Source: Ustilaginoidea virens (lineage: Eukaryota > Ascomycota > Sordariomycetes > Hypocreales > Clavicipitaceae). Taken from it: a stretch of 64,000 bases of DNA. Each line of letters opens with the position of its first letter. The stretch's first letter is position 1. The translations under genes were made by a program, and so were the position numbers. The notes beneath the pieces were generated by a model. It was not told the origin of the DNA and searched no databases. It saw only the letters and a program-made list of their open reading frames with translations. Of this stretch, positions 23,040 through 33,732 are shown piece by piece. The stretch lies in assembly GCF_000687475.1 (NCBI RefSeq), contig NC_057317.1, positions 5,332,501 through 5,396,500 of the forward strand, read 5' to 3'.

Positions 23040-26000
23040 ATTAGTCTAATAGACCCTATTTCGGGACCTAGCTAGGCCTATTATAAGTCCTAATATCTCC
23101 CTATTTGGCCTCGAATATTTCTCGTGCGATAGTATCCTTAAAGTTTTTTAGGAGTTCCTATATCAATAAATTATACCCTTTCTATTTTACGAGTATATTG
23201 CGTTTCTATCTCTAGCCCTATATATTTTTCGCTATAAGTATCTTTTTAACCTTATACTCTTTATGTGGGTTTATAGAGTCTTAAGGAAGGATAAATAGGG
23301 GCCTAGGTTATATATTAGTTATTACCTAACTAAATAATAGATCGAAAGCGGCTTATTCGATTAAATTAATATAGAAAACTAAATAGATGCCTTATAGGAT
23401 ATTAAGCTAAATATTAAGTGGTAATAAGATAGTAATAATAGTATATTTAGTAGAGACTTAATCGAGCTTCTTATATAGGCAGTTCGTTTTAATATTCTAG
23501 AGGTTTAATTATATTTAGTTACTAACCTAAAAGCACTTAGCCGGGTATTATAAATAGTTAATAGTATCTTACTATTATTATTATACGAAGGTAATAGTAG
23601 CCTAAGCTAATTTTTATCCTTTTTTAAGGTTATTAAAAAAAAGGGCTATATACCTCTTTAGGGTAATTAGGCTTAAGGTTACCTCTAAAGGTAGGGCGAT
23701 AATCGGAATATTAAACCTATTAAGCAGCCGGTTTAGGCTAAACCTAATAATAAATAATATCCGGTTATTTAACGCGAGTTAATATACCGCAAGATAGTAT
23801 AGCCAATTATACTAATTAAAGGAAACTATAATATAAAGGACTGCCTATACCTCTTAGTTCGTTCGCTTTATACTGCTATCGGTTTAGGGGTAGTATACTA
23901 TTAATAAAAGTTACTTAATCCTAATTGATTTATATAGTATAGACTAAAATTAGCCTACTTAATCTGAACTTTAATTACTAATAATCTCCTTAAAGAAGCT
24001 ATAAAAGCGCTATTAGCACTATTAGAAGCATTTTATATAATCTTCTGCTTTTATTAAGTATATAGCCTTAAGCTAGATATACTTCGATAAGCGATTTATA
24101 ATAACTATAAGGAATTATAGGTTAAAGGCATTATAGGCAGGAAGGTCGGTTATAAAGTCGATTGATATCTATAATTAGAAGTAGTCTATAATTAGTAGCA
24201 GTTATAATAACCCCTAGCGCAATTAGCGGCTCTTATATACCCTATAGCATCGGCAATTCTAAATATATCTTACTACTTTAGACGATATATTATCGAAGTA
24301 ATAATCCTATCGTAATAATTAGAAGGTAGTGTTTTTCCCTAGGTGGCCTACAATAGGCGAGTTATAGTAGTATTAGATTACTATAGTGGTTAAAGGCTTA
24401 AACGATAGAAGTTATACCTATACCCGGTAAAAGAGCACGCTATATATATTTAAGATATAGTCGGCAATTTATTCTTATATTGCCGCTTCTACTAGAAATC
24501 GTTATTTCCTATTTGCGATTATTATCTATTAGGCCCGATATATACTATCTTTAGATATTGCTTAGTTTTAAATAGCTTAAAGGTAAGAATCAGCGAAGAT
24601 ATATAGGCCATAAGGTAGGGTGGTCTATAGGGCTAAAGTTGGTATTATCTCGCCTTCTATTTTATCTATATCGAATACTAAAATAAATAGTAGTTTTAGG
24701 ATCTAGCCGATTTATAGTTCTACCCTATCTGCCTTTTATTCCTATCGAGAAAGTATATTAGGGCGTTAGGCTTATAACCCTAGCCTATACTAAAGATAGA
24801 AATTAAAAAGCACTAGAGTCTTAGCCTATCGGGCTTATCGCTTAGATATTTTTTATAATTAGGCGAAGTACTTTAGATTCTTATAGTCGGTAAGGATAGT
24901 AAAAAGGGAGGCTATTAAGTAAAGTTCTATTAACTATACCTTAAGGTAAAAGATAATAGCGAGGAGTTCCTTATTATATATAGTATAGTTCTATTCTATA
25001 TCTAATAAGCGAGCGGAATAATATATAATAGGGTAGAGTATATTATCCTCCCTAATTTACGATAGATAGCTACTAAGGGCCGTACTAAAATTATCTGCCT
25101 TAAGGACTATCTCCTTATTAGGGTCCTATTAGGCGAGAACTAAAGACGATATAAAATACTATTTAAGCGCTTAAAATGCCGCCTCTTTTTCGTTTAGCTA
25201 TTAGAATAAGACCCCTTTTTTTATTAATTTAATTAAAGGGTCGATAAAATAGGAGAAGTCTAGGATAAAATCGCAATAGAAGTTAGTAAAACCAAGGAAA
25301 TTATAAATGCCTTTTAATTTTATAAGTGCTTCCTAATTCTAGATAGCCTTAATCTTTTTAGGGTCTAAACGGATTTCCTTTTTAGTTATTATAATATATT
25401 TTAGATACTAGACCTCCTTTACTATAAAGTCGTATTTATTAAAATCTAAATTTAAGCCGGCCTTTTATAGTTATTGAAGGACTTCCTTAATGCGCCCTAT
25501 ATAGTCTGCCTTTAATCCCCTAGTATAAATTAAAATGTTATTAAGGTAGGTAGTTATAAAGTCTCTTAGTATATTCCCTAAGGCCCTATTAATATATCTT
25601 TAAAAGATCGTAAGGGCCCTAATTAGGCTAAATAGTATAATAAGCCATTTAAATAGTCTAAATCGTATATAGAATATAATTAAGTGTTTATCGCCCTCTA
25701 TAATATATATCTTATAGAACGCTATATATATATTAACCTTAGTAAACTATTTCGCCTAGGATAGGGATCGTAAAGTCTTTTTAATTAAAGGGAAAGGGTA
25801 TCGGTTTTAGATTATAACCTTATTAAGGGCCTAATAGTCGATGCAAAAATACTACCTATTATTCCCCTTTCTAACTAATAGGATTAGTATTACTACCAAT
25901 AAGGAGCTCGCTTAGATTTATCTTTTATCTATTAGGTTAATTACTTATCTCTAAACCTTAAGTAATTAGTCTCGTGGCATATTATATAATAGGCCCTAAG

Positions 26001-27650
26001 GTAGGTCTAGCTGGCTCCTATCTATAGTCTTTTTAAGCTAGATATAGTAATCTAATATACCCTAGTATAAAGGGAGACTAGAAGCTTTCTCCTTATTAAA
26101 GAGGTCGATAAATTCCTATAATTCTATTAGGAGTACCTATAGCTTTTATAATCGTAGGGTAGAATCTTAATAAGGTAATAGTATAATATAGAGGATGCGT
26201 ATTATCTCCTATAAGCTTATCGCAATAAAGGAAATCAACCGGTCCCTAAAGTATTTCACCCGCTTTAGTATACTATAAAAGATTAAGCTAAGGATATTTA
26301 CTATAGTTAGATCCTATCGCCTTTTTATCGATTCTTTAACGATAAAGCTATCTGCCGATCTAATCTTTAATTAATACTATTTTGCCTATAGTATAATATT
26401 ATAGTGCTCTATTTAAGGCATCCTAAAGATAATATCGTAGGTAAGGCCTAGGATAATATAAAGTATAACTATAGATAGCTATCTATCGATATTAATCGCT
26501 ATATAAATAATATAGGTAATAAAAGAATATATTACCTTATATTCTCCTAAATGGCTCTAAATATTTACTGCTATTCCGATTTCCCTATATTATAGTAGGC
26601 AGATAGGTTAGAGGCTTAACTATTATACTATCTTTTCGCTTATAGCATTATAGCAGTTATATCCCGAGTCGATTAAAATATTAATAAAGGTATATAATTT
26701 ATATAGGATTAGTATTAAAAAAAGGTATTTATCTATTCGTTTTGCGATCTCTTTTAATTCCTTTTATAATTAAGCTAGGGTCTATATGTATATCTAAAGC
26801 CCTCTAATAAGATTAAGTTTAAAGGCTATTCTTTTTCCTAATCTTTATTACTACTTTTGACCTCTACGACTTATAAGTTAAGTAAAGCTATTTTAGCTCT
26901 ATTAGGTCGGATTATTAGCAGTAGGTAGTATATAAATATCTAATAATTAAGAAAGCTATACTAAAAATAAAGGCCTTTCTTCTTACGATCTTTATACTAT
27001 TCTTTAAAGACTTATATCGCCTTAGGCGTATATTAATTACCCTTTAAGTCTAGCTTATTAATACCCGATATTTATATATCGCCCTTAGAATCCTAGGCGT
27101 ATATCGGTTAGGAACGGATCGAACCTATATAATAATTAATAGTTAAGCTAGTCTTAATATCGATAGCAATTTATTAGTAATAGTCTACCGCCGAATAGTA
27201 ATCGTAATAGGAAACCCTAAGGCTAATAATCTTATTAGCTATACGAGCATTAAACGCCAATTAAAGGTATTTAAGCTTAACTTTCTTAGGCTAATTAAGA
27301 CCGCTAGTAAGCATAAGTTTTTCCTCGAATTGCATAAAAAAAACAGCAAAAGGTTCCTTAGGGCCTTAGCATAAAGAGTGCTTAAGCTTAGTAATAGCGC
27401 GATCCTATTAGTATAGGTCCTTAAAGAGATATTAGAGGTATTTAAAGAACTTTATTATATTATAATCGTAAGCCGCATTATTCTTAAAGAAGGCCGCGAC
27501 CTATAATTAGACTATAGACGAAAGGTTCTAAAAGATAAATATCTATTAAATCTTCTTATCCTTAATAAAATCCTTATCGACCTTAAGCTTATATTGCATA
27601 AAGGTCCATTAGGCTGTAAATATAGCCTTTTTGCTATTAAAGGGGTCCCC
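23040..27650 (-). pseudogene. Gypsy-A gag-pol: gag, protease, RT, RNase H, integrase, chromodomain
   Basis: Blocks readable on the minus strand, in order: gag (KEPFAVFFMQFEEKL, about 27360-27310); a zinc knuckle with Cys turned to Tyr near 26980; protease ILIDSG near 26670; RT whose active site reads YLNNILIYT near 25535-25560, so both Asp of YLDD are now Asn; RNase H (SARLLDIEQNYTIYNKELLAI) near 24990-25060; integrase (DFITDLPAYN, later TDSSIKRTNQ where the catalytic Glu is Lys) at about 24160-23860; and a chromodomain (EYKVKKILIAKN, LVKQKGYN) at about 23250-23130. Stops are mostly TAA/TAG. Element ends are known; ORF ends are approximate. The chromodomain would target integration to modified histones in related elements. 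Confidence 0.8.
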
Positions 27651-28001
27651 TATTGGGATTGGCTTGCGTTTTAGCTAGGTATCCTAAGCCGTAGGGAGGG
27701 GGGCGTTCTATTATACGACCGGGGCCGGTTAGGGGGCAGCTTAAGAGCTATTTAACTAGTTTATAAGGAGGGTCTATAGCGAGGCAGTAATAGCAGTAAA
27801 GTATTACGCATTAGTCTGTATCTACGCCTCTATCTATTATAACCCTAATGCAAGCTACTTTACTCGGGTATATATATTACATTGGGGGCATTATAGTCTC
27901 GGGTTATTTATACCCGTTTCTCTAGGAGTACTTATCTCGATATCTTATATAGCCTATATTATCGGCTCTATAATGTGAGGTTATAATAGTAAGGCTGAGA
28001 G

Positions 28002-28013
28002 AGTCTATTTAAA
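28002..28013 (-). other. Candidate self-priming site of Gypsy-A
   Basis: Element-sense tttaaatagact lies directly after the 5' LTR. Eleven nt (ttaaatagact) are perfectly complementary to agtctatttaa inside the LTR of the same element. Tf1/sushi-type elements prime by folding the first 11 nt of their RNA onto such a site; the same is inferred here. Confidence 0.6.
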
Positions 28014-28255
28014 TGTAAAGGACTGGCCCTAGGGCTATTGCGAATAGGCATTAAATAAATATATTAAATAGACTAAGGAGGAAAGGAAGAGGACCTGAAT
28101 AGGGGCCTCTAAGTAGTCTATTTATGCCCGTATATAGTATGGGCCGAGTCCTTAGCGAGCCCTTGTGACCCCGTGCCGATACTCCTTAGGCTAGTCGCGG
28201 GCGCAGCCCGAGTCCTAGCCATATTGTGGCGCGGGCGTAGCCCGAGCCCGTGATA
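28014..28255 (-). repeat. Gypsy-A 5' LTR
   Basis: 242 bp; plus-strand TGTAAAGGACTGG...CCCGTGATA. It contains ttaaatagact at 28064-28074, the complement of which could anneal to the adjacent priming site. Confidence 0.95.
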
Positions 28256-28286
28256 AAAGATAGGGTGAAACAAAGAAGTAAAACCC

Positions 28287-28298
28287 GGGCTCATAACC
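28287..28298 (-). other. Copia-C primer binding site (tRNA-iMet anticodon-arm type)
   Basis: gggctcataacc on the plus strand, directly abutting the 5' LTR that begins (plus strand) at 28299. It matches the anticodon stem-loop of initiator tRNA-Met; the element-sense sequence is ggttatgagccc, as in Copia-1. Confidence 0.7.
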
Positions 28299-29173
28299 TA
28301 TTACAATTCTAAGGGTAAATATAAAGTGAAGCCAGTATAAGGCAAGACAGATATAAATAACCAGAAACGCAGGAAAGGTGAAAAGAGTCAAGAGGCATAT
28401 AGTGCATTAAGAAGTTCGATTGTGCTACCCTTTTACTATCTAGAAAGAAGGGGAAAAGCTATCCTAAATATATCTAAGAGAGAGGGTAGGCCCAGGCATC
28501 CAAGGTAGCCAGTAAGAGAGCTCCTCGTAATACCCATTATACCACAATATATCCAGCCTTACCATATATTTAAAAATAAGGTCTGATACTCCATATCAAG
28601 CCTTACCAAATATTTAAAATAATGCCCGGTATGCCACGTAATATCCAGCCGTATTAAATATTTAAAATAATGCCCGGTGTGCCATGTAATATCCAGCCGT
28701 ATTAAATATTTTAAATAATGCCTGGTGTGCCACGTAATATCCAGCCGTATTAAATATCTTTTTAAATAAGGCCCGGTATGCCCACGTAATATCTAGCCGT
28801 ATTAAATATTTTTAAATAAGGCCCAATGTGCCCACGTAATATCCGGCCGTATTAAATATTTTTAAATAAGGCCCGGTGTGCCCACATAATATCCGGCCGT
28901 ATTAAATATTTTAAATAAGGCCCGGTACGTCATATGCCGCCTTACCATATATTTTAAAAATAAGGCCCGATACGTCATATCAAGCCTTACCAAAAATAAG
29001 GCCCGGTAAAGGCCTACCTTATTTGGTATACAGTACTAATCCACTGAAAATCCGGAAGGTAAACGGTAACGGCACAAGATTGGTAAGACCACTGTAAGTC
29101 CGGTGGGACAGTCGTGAGTCCAAGAGACGGTGGAAGGGCCAGCAGTCTAGTAGACTACTGTAGGATTTTAACA
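28299..29173 (-). repeat. Copia-C 5' LTR
   Basis: 875 bp, collinear with 14244-15108 apart from one longer spacer in the minisatellite and scattered transitions. Followed by TSD atagt. Confidence 0.93.
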
Positions 29174-31200
29174 ATAGTAGTAAAGAGACTAATAATAATT
29201 ATAGAAGAATAGAAATTACTATTAGATATATAAATAGACAATAAAGCAAATAGATTAATAGATATAGCACTATATACCTTAGTAGAAGTAGTTAAGACTA
29301 CTTAATAATATAAAAGAATAGTATTACTGCTATAATTGGATATCTCTATGGTATTTAATATTATTAATTATACTAGACTTATATACCTCCTCTTTTAAAG
29401 CGGTATCCCCCGATAGATAATAGCCTAAGTCTAAGGCTTTATTATATTATATTTAGCTAAAATCTTCTTTAAAGGCTAATCTACCTAATAATTTTTAATT
29501 ATAATAAGAGTGCCTTAAGGCTCCCTAATCTCTTTAGTCTTTTTCCTTTTTATATTATATTTTTATACTATAGACTTAAAGCAGTAGATAACTCGCTAAC
29601 CTTAGAATTTATAGACGATATTAATATAATTATATATAGTAAAATAATATAGGATATAATCGTAATCCTTTTAAAAGTATAAAAGATCTATAAAAAATAA
29701 TTAGTAAAGGCTAGACTAAAATTTAACCTAATAAAGAGCGAGCTAATATACTTTACTAAATAGTACCGACTAAATATTATAATAATACAAATCAATAATA
29801 TAACTATTTAGCCTATATAATATACTTAATTCCTTAAAATAGAGATTAACTATAAACTTAATTAGTCTAACTATAAGGCCTAAATAATAAAGAAACTAAA
29901 AAGGTAGAAACTTACCTTTATTACTTTAGTAGCCTTTATATAGGGTTGCTAGTTCCGCGAAGCCTAACTACTATATATATAGGTTATTAGAATTATAATC
30001 GTCTTTAGAGCTAGAATTTAATATACTCTTATTAAGCCGGGAGATATAGTAAAAGGTATTATATATAGTCTAGCCGCTGAATAGTTGAAATATCTCTATA
30101 TAGTTATAAAAGCCTATTAAGTAATACCTAATGCAATTATAGAAACCAAAATAGTAATCCCCCTACTTAACCTCTACCTTAATTAAGCCCGATAATAATT
30201 CTTTATTAGTACCTAAAAAAGTAATATAGCTAACCTTATCTTTAATATTTATACTATTATCTAGGCTCGGCTATAATAAAAACCTATTTATAGATAAAGG
30301 CAATTAACTAAAAATAGAATACTAAACTATATAGCCTTTAAAGACTTAATTCTACTCTAAGATAATAAACCATCCCTTGCCTATACTCTAGCTTTTAAAT
30401 AGATAAAAAGATAGTAATCTAAATAGCAACTTGCCTAAATATAATACCTACTAAAAAGCCGCCCTACTGCCGAATATACCTTTAATTTTACCTTTATAAA
30501 AAAGATACTAAACCTCTATAAAAACCTCTATAAATATAAATCCTCCTTTTTTACCTAATTTAAAATAGAAAAAATAGGCCTTAATAAGTTCCTAGATAAT
30601 ATAAAGGTCCTATCTATTCATCACCTATACTATTAATATAAACCTAATATAGAAAATATTAAATATATAATCCTAAAGTATAGTAATTATCTTAGGCACG
30701 CGCCCGGCGAGACCACCGCTAGCCCCACCCCCCTAACCTCACCTTCCCATCACTTCGCACCCGATAGAAATCCGACCCGGGCCCGACACTCCCGGAACTT
30801 ATACTTGCACTCTTCCCAAGCAATACCGCCAGATATAGTCCTAAGCGGTTGCGCACCCTACTCTCCTATGCACCGGACACCCGTCGCCCCCGCCGCGGGG
30901 CGATACACAATAGGAATTAAGAACGCAGGAAGGGTTTTCCCCCCGGCCACCAGGTTTTTCCTTTCCGATTTATCTTATAGAAGTACTAGATAGGTTATTT
31001 AGGTTTAAATAGCCTCTAGAGTAATATAATAATAATAATAATAGTAATTATCTTAGAAACCTTCTCCTTTATATCTAAAACCGCCTTATATTAAATAAAT
31101 ATAGTATTATCTAAGCACTTAAAAATAAAGATTTAGCTAAATAGGTTATTAAATAGGTCTTTAATACCCGCCGGCTTAAATAGTTTACCTTAGCTATTAT
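29174..31200 (+). pseudogene. L2 ORF2 remnant: reverse transcriptase and C-terminal Cys/His region
   Basis: Reading TAA/TAG as former Gln codons, one frame gives RT blocks: VPQGS around 29507, and EFIDDINIII around 29605-29634 with both catalytic Asp kept. Near 30625-30690 and after 31056 comes YCQYKPNIENIKYIILKYSN, similar to a LINE Cys/His motif whose Cys and His have become Tyr. A 346-bp LINE fragment (30696-31041) is inserted within that motif. RNase H was not recognised. Inactive. Confidence 0.6.
30696..31041 (+). mobile_element. 346-bp 5'-truncated LINE (L1) 3' fragment, apparently not RIP-mutated
   Basis: Flanked by the 15-bp duplication tagtaattatcttag (30681-30695, 31042-31056), it ends in the L1 3' module and a TAATAATAA tail. 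It is collinear with the RIP-mutated 3' end of L1b (13495-13882), but keeps CpA/TpG and is GC-rich, with text such as cccgtcgcccccgccgcggg. It interrupts the L2 Cys/His motif. A 62-residue open frame inside (30805-30993) is not considered a gene. Confidence 0.92.
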
Positions 31201-31280
31201 ATTTACCGCCTATATAGACTTCAGCTCTAATAGCAACCTAATATAATTATACCCTAACCCTAGAATGCATATATATATAT

Positions 31281-32790
31281 ATATTACTCTAGCTAAGCTA
31301 TCTAGGGGGATAAGTCCCCGTCTAGCCTAGTACTAGTACCTCTATGCCTAATCTATATAAGAAACCCGAGTGCCGGGAGGAAAACCTATATACCGTCCTT
31401 GATCGGTAGTAGAATACATATTATTATTATTAAATTACGCTAGAGGCTATTTAGAGCTAAATAACCTATCTAGTACTTCTATAAAGATAATTCGGAAAAG
31501 AAAAACCTAATAGCCGGGAGGAAAACCCTTCCTACATTTTTAAATTCTACTTTTTATTGCCCTATAGTAAGGGCGGCGGGTATCTAGTACGTAAGAGGGT
31601 AGGATACGCAACCGCTTAAGACTATATCTAGCGGTATTATATAGGAAGAGTGCGAGTAAGAAGTCTTAGAATATCGGGTCTAGGTTGGTGGTCTTATCGG
31701 GTGAGAAGTAAGGGGAGGGTAAAGCTAGGGAGGGTAGGGCTAACAGCGCACTCGCAATAGGTATATTCTCGCCGGGCACGCGTCTATAGTAGCCCGGGCG
31801 CTTCTTAGTATATATTAATTTTTTAGTTAGAAGAGAAAGTAAGCTAATTCTAAAGGTTAAAGTAGGCAGCCTTAGGCATTATATTAGTATATAGGTCGGC
31901 AATACCCCCCGATTTAATGTCTTTTCTTCTTTTCTTCTTTTCCTTTATAATACTAATTTTAAGGTATATAATAACCCCTCTATCGCGGTATAAGGCCGGT
32001 ACTGACCTTATTAGCAGTACGGCAGTAGTAGCAATAATAATAGCAATTACACTGATAATAATAATAATAATAACAATAATAGCAAAAATGCCTAAACGGT
32101 CGGCTATACTAGATAAGGGGGTAAGTACGGGTCTTACGCGTGGCGGAACTGCAGCTAACCCTTATATAGTAGCCCGGAGAACTACACATATAGCCTTACG
32201 GGCTATATCTAATACGCTTAAAGGATCCTAAGTATCGATACTGCAGCTAATAAGGTATAGACCGGGTTATACCCGCTCGCTGGCGAGGCTAATATAGGTA
32301 GGGATTAGTGCGGCCTGCTATCCCTACGCCTTAGCAGGCAAGATATATATGCCCTTGGAAAGGACCCCTAGGAACCGGGTCCTAGTATAAAAACTCCTAG
32401 ACGCATAAGAAATAATTGCCGGGGGGGTAGAAGTGTGTTTTCGATTCGTATACGGTATAGGTCACCGGCTAACTATCTTTGCCTTTAAGTAGATGACTAT
32501 AAGGCCCTCTAGTAGAAGGCTAAATAGGCGTCTGCCTTTTAGGGGCGTAGATAGGCGGCGGCAGTAGCGGCAGCGGCGGCGGTAAGAGGCCTTAGCGCTC
32601 TTAGGGTAACCCGGGAGATGCTAGACCTTGAAGAGAGGAAGGTCTTCGCTTTAAAACGATAGGCCTACGCCTAAGAGGATATCGCCGTATCGTTGTGGGT
32701 TTTCCTAGCCTAGGAGGGGGGGAAGGGGGCTTTGGAGGGGGAGTAGACCGGGGACGAGAGGGGGGAGAGCGGTAGGGGGAGCGAGGGGAG
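31281..32790 (-). mobile_element. Chimeric LINE insertion: L1 3' segment joined to the 3' end of another LINE family
   Basis: A single 20-bp duplication, tagaatgcatatatatatat, flanks the whole block (31261-31280, 32791-32810). On the minus strand it begins with the 5'-truncated 3' half of L1 (32790 down to a TAA tail near 31420), then runs directly into about 140 bp that match the 3' end found at 63230-63380 (cctcccggcactcgggt, agattaggcatagaggt, ctagatagcttagctagagt). The right edge joins L1 directly to the duplication. A template switch during reverse transcription is the simplest reading; L1 insertion into a tiny older copy is the alternative. Confidence 0.65.
31917..32231 (+). other. Conserved frame antisense to the L1 3' region
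   Basis: 104 codons open on the strand opposite to the LINE, with a hydrophobic Ile-rich middle and the block KMPKRSAILDKGVSTGL. Homologous frames are open at 13057-13389 (-) and 55523-55807 (+). The sense frame of the same stretch (DPLSVLDIARKAI..., hydrophobic segment, EKKKRRKD) is also continuous except for RIP-type stops, so I cannot say which strand was coding. The Ile run comes from an ATT/ATA microsatellite. Confidence 0.35.
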
Positions 32791-32810
32791 TAGAATGCAT
32801 ATATATATAT

Positions 32811-33488
32811 AGATAATTATAGGTAATAATACGACTAACCTTTCGGATAAAGAAAATATATCCTTTCTATATAAGCTATCTATACTATTATTAGCTTTAA
32901 ACCCTTAGCTTTCTTAATACCTCTAATTCTCTAATTTTCTATTTACTTTATATTACCCTTATTATTACTATAACTATTATTAGGAGTTATTTTTGCCTTC
33001 TTTTTTGCCTTCTTTTTCCCCCCTAAAGAGGGGGATACTATAGTTAAGCAAGTCTTTTATTTAACCCTAGTATATAAACCTAATATCCCCTTTATAGGCA
33101 GCTTTATTGCCTTTAACCCCTCTTTTTTCTACTTAAAAGGGGAAAGGGTAGGGGTATTAGCCTAAAGGTAAAGGGAAGATAGTAATAGAACTACCAGTTT
33201 AGCTTACTTAAGTAGCGATAGTATAGCGGGCGGGAGGAGCTTTAATAATAGTAGTATAGATAGCACCCTAGAGGCAAAAGCCACTAGCAATAACTCCGCT
33301 TAAGATTTTATAAACTTTAAAAACGTAATTATTTACTATAATTTACTAGAAAAAGGTAATATAGGATTCTCCGATTAGGTTAGTAAAGCCCCTTCGCTAT
33401 AAGGCAGTTCTCCCTTAATAGCCGGCCTAAAAGTAGGCTCGTTATTAATAATAATAATAGAACTAATAGGGCTTTTATTACCAGTAAT
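32811..33488 (+). other. Unassigned repeat-like sequence upstream of Gypsy-B
   Basis: A/T-rich sequence continuing the host repeat after the chimeric LINE. Reading TAA/TAG as Gln, the frame entering Gypsy-B's left TSD (about 33325-33488) continues after the right TSD at 62151, so Gypsy-B inserted inside this unit. No known domain recognised. There is an ATTATTA-rich low-complexity part near 33440-33465. Confidence 0.5.
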
Positions 33489-33732
33489 TATAAAGGACTA
33501 GCCCTAGGGCGGCTGCGAATAGACGTCAATAATATATATTAAATAGACTAAAGAGGAAGGAAAAGGATCCAAATAGGAACCTTCTATCTAGTCTATTTAT
33601 ATCCTAATTATAATACGTATCAGAGTCCTAATATAGTCCCGTAACTCCGTCTATTACCCTTCTTAGGCTAGACGCAGGCGCAGCCCGAGTCCTAGCCACA
33701 TTATAGCGTAGGCGTAGCCTAAGCCTATAATA
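33489..33732 (-). repeat. Gypsy-B 3' LTR
   Basis: 244 bp, TATAAAGGACTAG...CTATAATA on the plus strand, RIP-altered at the ends. Inside the element it is followed by tacccccctcctctgcc, the complement of a G-rich priming tract. Confidence 0.92.

Larger units (their letters stand above)
20929..28255 (-). mobile_element. Gypsy-A: Ty3/gypsy chromovirus with chromodomain, RIP-mutated
   Basis: 7327 bp between 242-bp LTRs, TSD aaaga at 20924-20928 and 28256-28260, inserted in the Copia-C leader. The minus-strand order is 5' LTR (28255-28014), 12-nt self-complementary priming site, gag, protease, RT, RNase H, integrase, chromodomain, then a 1.8-kb 3' region with a long opposite-strand frame, a G-rich tract and the 3' LTR. 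The pol order RT-IN is Ty3/gypsy and the chromodomain makes it a chromovirus. Confidence 0.95.
14244..29173 (-). mobile_element. Copia-C: Ty1/copia element with complete domain set, carrying Gypsy-A in its leader
   Basis: Bounded by LTRs of 865 and 875 bp and TSD atagt (14239-14243, 29174-29178). Without Gypsy-A (7332 bp with its TSD) it is about 7.6 kb. On the minus strand: LTR (28299-29173), priming site, leader cut by Gypsy-A, polyprotein 20250-15229, purine tract (15109-15116), LTR. The coding part is close to Copia-1, but the LTRs are distinct, with different tandem repeats. It retains gag and integrase and represents the autonomous form. Confidence 0.93.
13883..31262 (+). mobile_element. 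LINE family L2, decayed RT region, split by Copia-C and a short LINE fragment
   Basis: Three pieces are visible: 13883-14243, 29174-30695 and 31042-31262. The first reads like the start of a LINE RT (residues like ALGPNS, VGFFKAYREL, LISLLNLFRKVFKAIV). The second continues after the Copia-C TSD atagt with LQLDIS, VPQGS and FIDDIN, then a decayed Cys/His motif. It is more diverged from L1 than L1 copies are from each other, so it is a separate family. Both ends are uncertain. Confidence 0.65.

Noticed and set aside
28287..28298. Possible tRNA-Met gene fragment at gggctcataacc
   Set aside because: Only the anticodon-arm match exists and it always abuts an LTR, so it is a priming site.
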